Shown: positions 7,629-9,038 of the stretch, piece after piece
How positions within the stretch are numbered: position 1 is the stretch's first letter
Layout: every line of letters starts with the position of its first letter
Notes under the pieces: model-generated
What the model was told of the DNA's origin: nothing
Databases searched by the model: none
Seen by the model: the letters and a program-made list of their open reading frames with translations, nothing else
Translations under genes and position numbers: made by a program
From: Flavobacteriales bacterium UBA5869
GTDB taxonomy: Bacteria > Bacteroidota > Bacteroidia > Flavobacteriales_D > Crocinitomicaceae
Reading direction: 5' to 3'
DNA length: 9,038 nucleotides
NCBI GenBank assembly: GCA_002432565.1
Contig: DJFP01000059.1
Coordinates: forward strand, 1-9,038

Positions 7629-8524
7629 TCGAACATCAGTAATTGAGTGGGAATCGGACAATTCTTGATCAAACCGATCTTTAACCGTTCCGCGATGATC
7701 TCCTGTTTTTGTTTTTCCGAAAGATTAAAGTTCTCAGGAACAGCAAGCATTCCATAAGATTGAGGTAAATCCGTTACGGAATAATGCCTGTCGAGCCAGA
7801 TTGCATAATGACTTGGCGGCATGCGGCCGGCAATCACTTCCTGTAAGAAAACCGGTTTCATTTCATCAAAGAATGCCTGGTTGTAGGAGGAATGAATCAG
7901 TAAGACGAATACTCTGGAAACATTGAGCGGTAAAATCCATTCTCCGGGATAACCAACCTTGTAAATAATATCGCGAAACTCCAACAAATTGAGTGAATCA
8001 ACTAAATGCATTTCCCGATTCAGTGCAATTGTATCCACAACGGAATCCTGATAAAACTTCATTCTGGGAGCCTGGTCTCTTTCCTCCATCTTTTCAAAAA
8101 CGATCTTTAACGAGTCGGTATTGGTTCTATTCAATTTCGGAAAATTATCATAGCCCTGTTGCACGATTCGTTTCTGTTTTTTACCATATCCCTGGTTAAT
8201 ACTGGTTAAGTTCAGTTGGGGAATTTGATCTATACATACCATATCAAAACCATAATTGGACCAGGCACTTCTCAAACATTTGGCACTTTTGGTTTCCTTC
8301 CCTTGTTTTTTGTAGCAATGAGCCATGAGGATGTATTCCTCGGAATAGAGCTTTCCATATTGTTTTTTCACTTTCGACAACTGGTTCAAACTTTTCGAAT
8401 AATTTGAATCATCAATGGCTAATCGGTAAGCTGCATCGCAATCCTTTTTGTATTGGATGTGGTCGAATTGTCCGTAAGAACAGATGCTGACAAGTATGCC
8501 AAGCAGGAAGAGTGCCTTTTTCAT
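7625..8524 (-). CDS. Exported DUF6624-like protein of unknown function
   Basis: Predicted secreted or periplasmic protein of 299 residues. A signal peptide covers residues 1-18 (MKKALFLLGILVSICSYG, then Gln19). Residues about 22-90 look helical and TPR-like (AAYRLAIDD, YSKSLNQLSKVKKQYG, YILMAHCYKKQGK). The C-terminal half resembles the DUF6624 domain as I remember it: ERDQAPR at 148-154, a Leu-rich helix leading to IIYKVGYPG at 186-194, a conserved-looking His211 in LLIHSS, LDRHYSV at 244-250 and LPQSYGML at 253-260. Spacing and order fit, but I could not run a profile search. No enzymatic role is known to me. It is the first gene after the precursor and its stop overlaps the gwsG start (ATGA), so it is co-expressed with the maturases although it should act outside the cytoplasm. 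It could take part in late processing, immunity or reception of the exported peptide. Confidence 0.75.
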   Translation of the reverse strand: MKKALFLLGILVSICSYGQFDHIQYKKDCDAAYRLAIDDSNYSKSLNQLSKVKKQYGKLYSEEYILMAHCYKKQGKETKSAKCLRSAWSNYGFDMVCIDQIPQLNLTSINQGYGKKQKRIVQQGYDNFPKLNRTNTDSLKIVFEKMEERDQAPRMKFYQDSVVDTIALNREMHLVDSLNLLEFRDIIYKVGYPGEWILPLNVSRVFVLLIHSSYNQAFFDEMKPVFLQEVIAGRMPPSHYAIWLDRHYSVTDLPQSYGMLAVPENFNLSEKQKQEIIAERLKIGLIKNCPIPTQLLMFE

Positions 8525-8547
8525 TTCTATTGCTTTAATTTTTTGGA

Positions 8548-8576
8548 ATCCCCTGCTCTGTGGTAAAGCAGGGGAT
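8548..8576 (-). promoter_or_regulatory. Strong hairpin between precursor and downstream genes
   Basis: ATCCCCTGCT (8548-8557) and AGCAGGGGAT (8567-8576) are perfect inverted repeats of 10 bp around a 9-base loop. The hairpin lies in the only sizeable gap of the operon (63 bases), just after the precursor stop and before the DUF6624-like gene. Neither strand has a U-tract behind it; on the transcribed strand the following bases are A-rich. A complete rho-independent terminator is therefore unlikely. In peptide operons such a structure often protects the precursor mRNA 3' end or dampens read-through, giving more precursor than enzyme. The structure is seen directly; its role is inferred. Confidence 0.7.
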
Positions 8577-8587
8577 AATGGTGACTT

Positions 8588-8794
8588 TTATCGTTTGATG
8601 TAATCCAAACCTTGGGTTCCTGACGGATAGTTTGGCGGATTGTAAGTCATCGCGGCAGTATCTCCGTCTTGACCTCCAAATCCATCATGACGAGTTTCGC
8701 GTGCCGGTCCGTAGGTAGTTTCACCTCCTGATATTCCCATCAGGTTCTTTGAATCAAACTTCTTTGATTGTAAAGATTCAAGTGTTTTATTCAT
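8588..8794 (-). CDS. Double-glycine graspetide precursor peptide
   Basis: Substrate peptide of 68 residues. The first 24 form a leader ending in Gly-Gly (FDSKNLMGISGG at 13-24), with hydrophobic residues at -12 (Phe), -7 (Leu) and -4 (Ile) before the cut. This is the classical pattern read by C39 peptidases. The 44-residue core (25-68) is rich in Gly, Pro, Tyr and Asn and has no cysteine, which excludes thioether or disulfide products. Possible ring donors are Glu25, Glu33, Asp37, Asp43, Asp45 and Asp64; possible acceptors are Thr26, Thr27, Thr34, Thr46, Thr50, Ser58, Thr60 and Lys67. A second Gly-Gly at 40-41 (DGFGG) is present but lacks the leader context. It is the first gene of the apparent operon and is set apart from the next gene by a hairpin. 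Ring pattern and activity of the product are unknown. Confidence 0.85.
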   Translation of the reverse strand: MNKTLESLQSKKFDSKNLMGISGGETTYGPARETRHDGFGGQDGDTAAMTYNPPNYPSGTQGLDYIKR

Positions 8795-8809
8795 AATTGA
8801 ATGTGTTAT

Positions 8810-8841
8810 TTTGTTTTGCCTACTCTATTTCTTTAACTTTA
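8810..8841 (+). promoter_or_regulatory. Possible Bacteroidota-type promoter on the plus strand
   Basis: TTTG at 8810-8813 and TAACTTTA at 8834-8841 are separated by 20 bases. This fits the -33 TTTG / -7 TAnnTTTG consensus of the Bacteroidota except for the last base (A for G). It would start transcription near 8846-8848, at the first base of the self-complementary region that ends in a terminator. Such short boxes occur by chance in AT-rich DNA, so the support comes mainly from the position. Confidence 0.35.
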
Positions 8842-8846
8842 CCCTA

Positions 8847-8943
8847 GCATTTTCGGCTGCACTGCTAAGGCAGAGGTTTGCATTGTCAGGAGCCGGTAAA
8901 CTGCCGAAATGCAAGGAGGTGTTACCGCACCTCCATTTTTTTT
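8847..8943 (+). ncRNA. Candidate small structured RNA, divergent from the operon
   Basis: About 97 bases with three signs of an RNA gene in the right order: a promoter-like pair of boxes just upstream, internal complementarity, and a canonical intrinsic terminator at the end. GCATTTTCGGC (8847-8857) can pair with GCCGAAATGC (8903-8912) with one bulged base. Within it, CTGC (8862-8865) and GCAG (8870-8873) form a small hairpin. A competing helix is possible: TTTGCATT (8877-8884) with AATGCAAG (8908-8915). No protein can be read here. I do not recognise the family; it lacks the conserved core of SRP RNA and is too short for 6S RNA, tmRNA or RNase P RNA. It lies within the leader region of the precursor transcript if that starts upstream, so it could act as an antisense regulator. 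Confidence 0.35.
8915..8943 (+). terminator. Rho-independent terminator on the plus strand
   Basis: GGAGGTG (8915-8921) and CACCTCC (8928-8934) form a 7-bp GC-rich stem with a 6-base loop, followed after one A by eight T residues (8936-8943). The form is canonical for plus-strand transcription. On the minus strand the hairpin is preceded by A residues and followed by a mixed sequence, so it should not terminate transcripts entering the operon from the right. No plus-strand protein gene precedes it, which is why a small RNA is proposed for 8847-8943. Confidence 0.65.
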
Positions 8944-9038
8944 AAAACTATTTTCAAGGATTTTGCCCCGACTTTAAATCAGGTATTGGCAAGAATGTCT
9001 TTTCCGGAATAGGTTCTTTTCATATAGAATAGGGTATT
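8944..9038. other. Right-hand edge with no assignable gene
   Basis: On the minus strand, two frames are open from the window edge inwards and could be the tail of an upstream gene. One ends at 8979 (…NTLFYMKRTYSGKDILANT), the other a few bases further in (…YPILYEKNLFRKRHSCQYLI). Both are too short to judge, and neither is recognisable. The minus-strand promoter of the operon may also lie here, but no TAnnTTTG box is clear; the closest is TAGTTTTA (8950-8943), without a well-placed -33 box. Confidence 0.2.

Noticed and set aside
8588..8794. Cleavage at the second Gly-Gly (residues 40-41)
   Set aside because: The hydrophobic residues at -4, -7 and -12 that mark C39 sites are found before Gly24, whereas the residues before Gly41 are polar (ARETRHDGF).
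8847..8915. SRP RNA, because of GTCAGG followed by CCGG
   Set aside because: The conserved GGAAG tetraloop region and AGCAG side of the SRP core are missing.
8795..9038. Integron attC site or mobile-element end
   Set aside because: No GTTRRRY/RYYYAAC pairs, no flanking repeats and no integrase or transposase gene in the window.
1..9038. tRNA, rRNA or CRISPR array
   Set aside because: I saw no cloverleaf, rRNA-like conserved blocks or regularly spaced direct repeats on either strand.

Overview
This window comes from a member of the Bacteroidota, most likely a flavobacterium-like lineage. The evidence is the gene families present: a grasp-with-spasm ATP-grasp/SPASM pair, a Bacteroidota-type HlyD and TolC exporter, and OmpA-like and DUF6624-like exported proteins. 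Shine-Dalgarno sequences are inconspicuous, and one candidate promoter has the TTTG / TAnnTTTG form of this phylum. The genus cannot be fixed from the sequence alone.

All recognised genes lie on the minus strand and are read from right to left. They appear to form one operon for a ribosomally made, post-translationally modified peptide of the graspetide (omega-ester/amide) class, together with its exporter. In order of transcription they are: a 68-residue double-glycine precursor peptide (8794-8588); an exported DUF6624-like protein of unknown role (8524-7625); the ATP-grasp maturase gwsG (7628-6654); a 63-residue basic orphan protein (6648-6457); the SPASM-domain partner gwsS (6460-5384); an exported protein with two OmpA-C-like domains (5387-4650); a C39-peptidase ABC transporter (4644-2443); an HlyD-family adaptor (2432-1143); and a TolC-family outer membrane channel that runs off the left edge (1146 to 1). 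Four junctions are 4-base ATGA stop/start overlaps and three have gaps of only 5 to 10 bases, so translation is probably coupled. Only the precursor is set apart, by 63 bases that hold a strong 10-bp hairpin without a U-tract.

Inferred pathway: the precursor is bound through its leader. GwsG uses ATP to join Asp/Glu side chains to Thr/Ser/Lys side chains in the core, and GwsS helps in an unknown way. The C39 domain cuts the leader after Gly-Gly during export through the ABC-HlyD-TolC conduit. The two additional exported proteins and the small basic protein are not part of the minimal system as I know it and are the least understood parts.

The right end (8795-9038) contains no convincing protein gene. 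On the plus strand it holds a promoter-like pair of boxes, a self-complementary stretch and a canonical intrinsic terminator, which together suggest a small RNA of about 100 nt running opposite to the operon and lying in its leader region. It matches no RNA family that I recognise.
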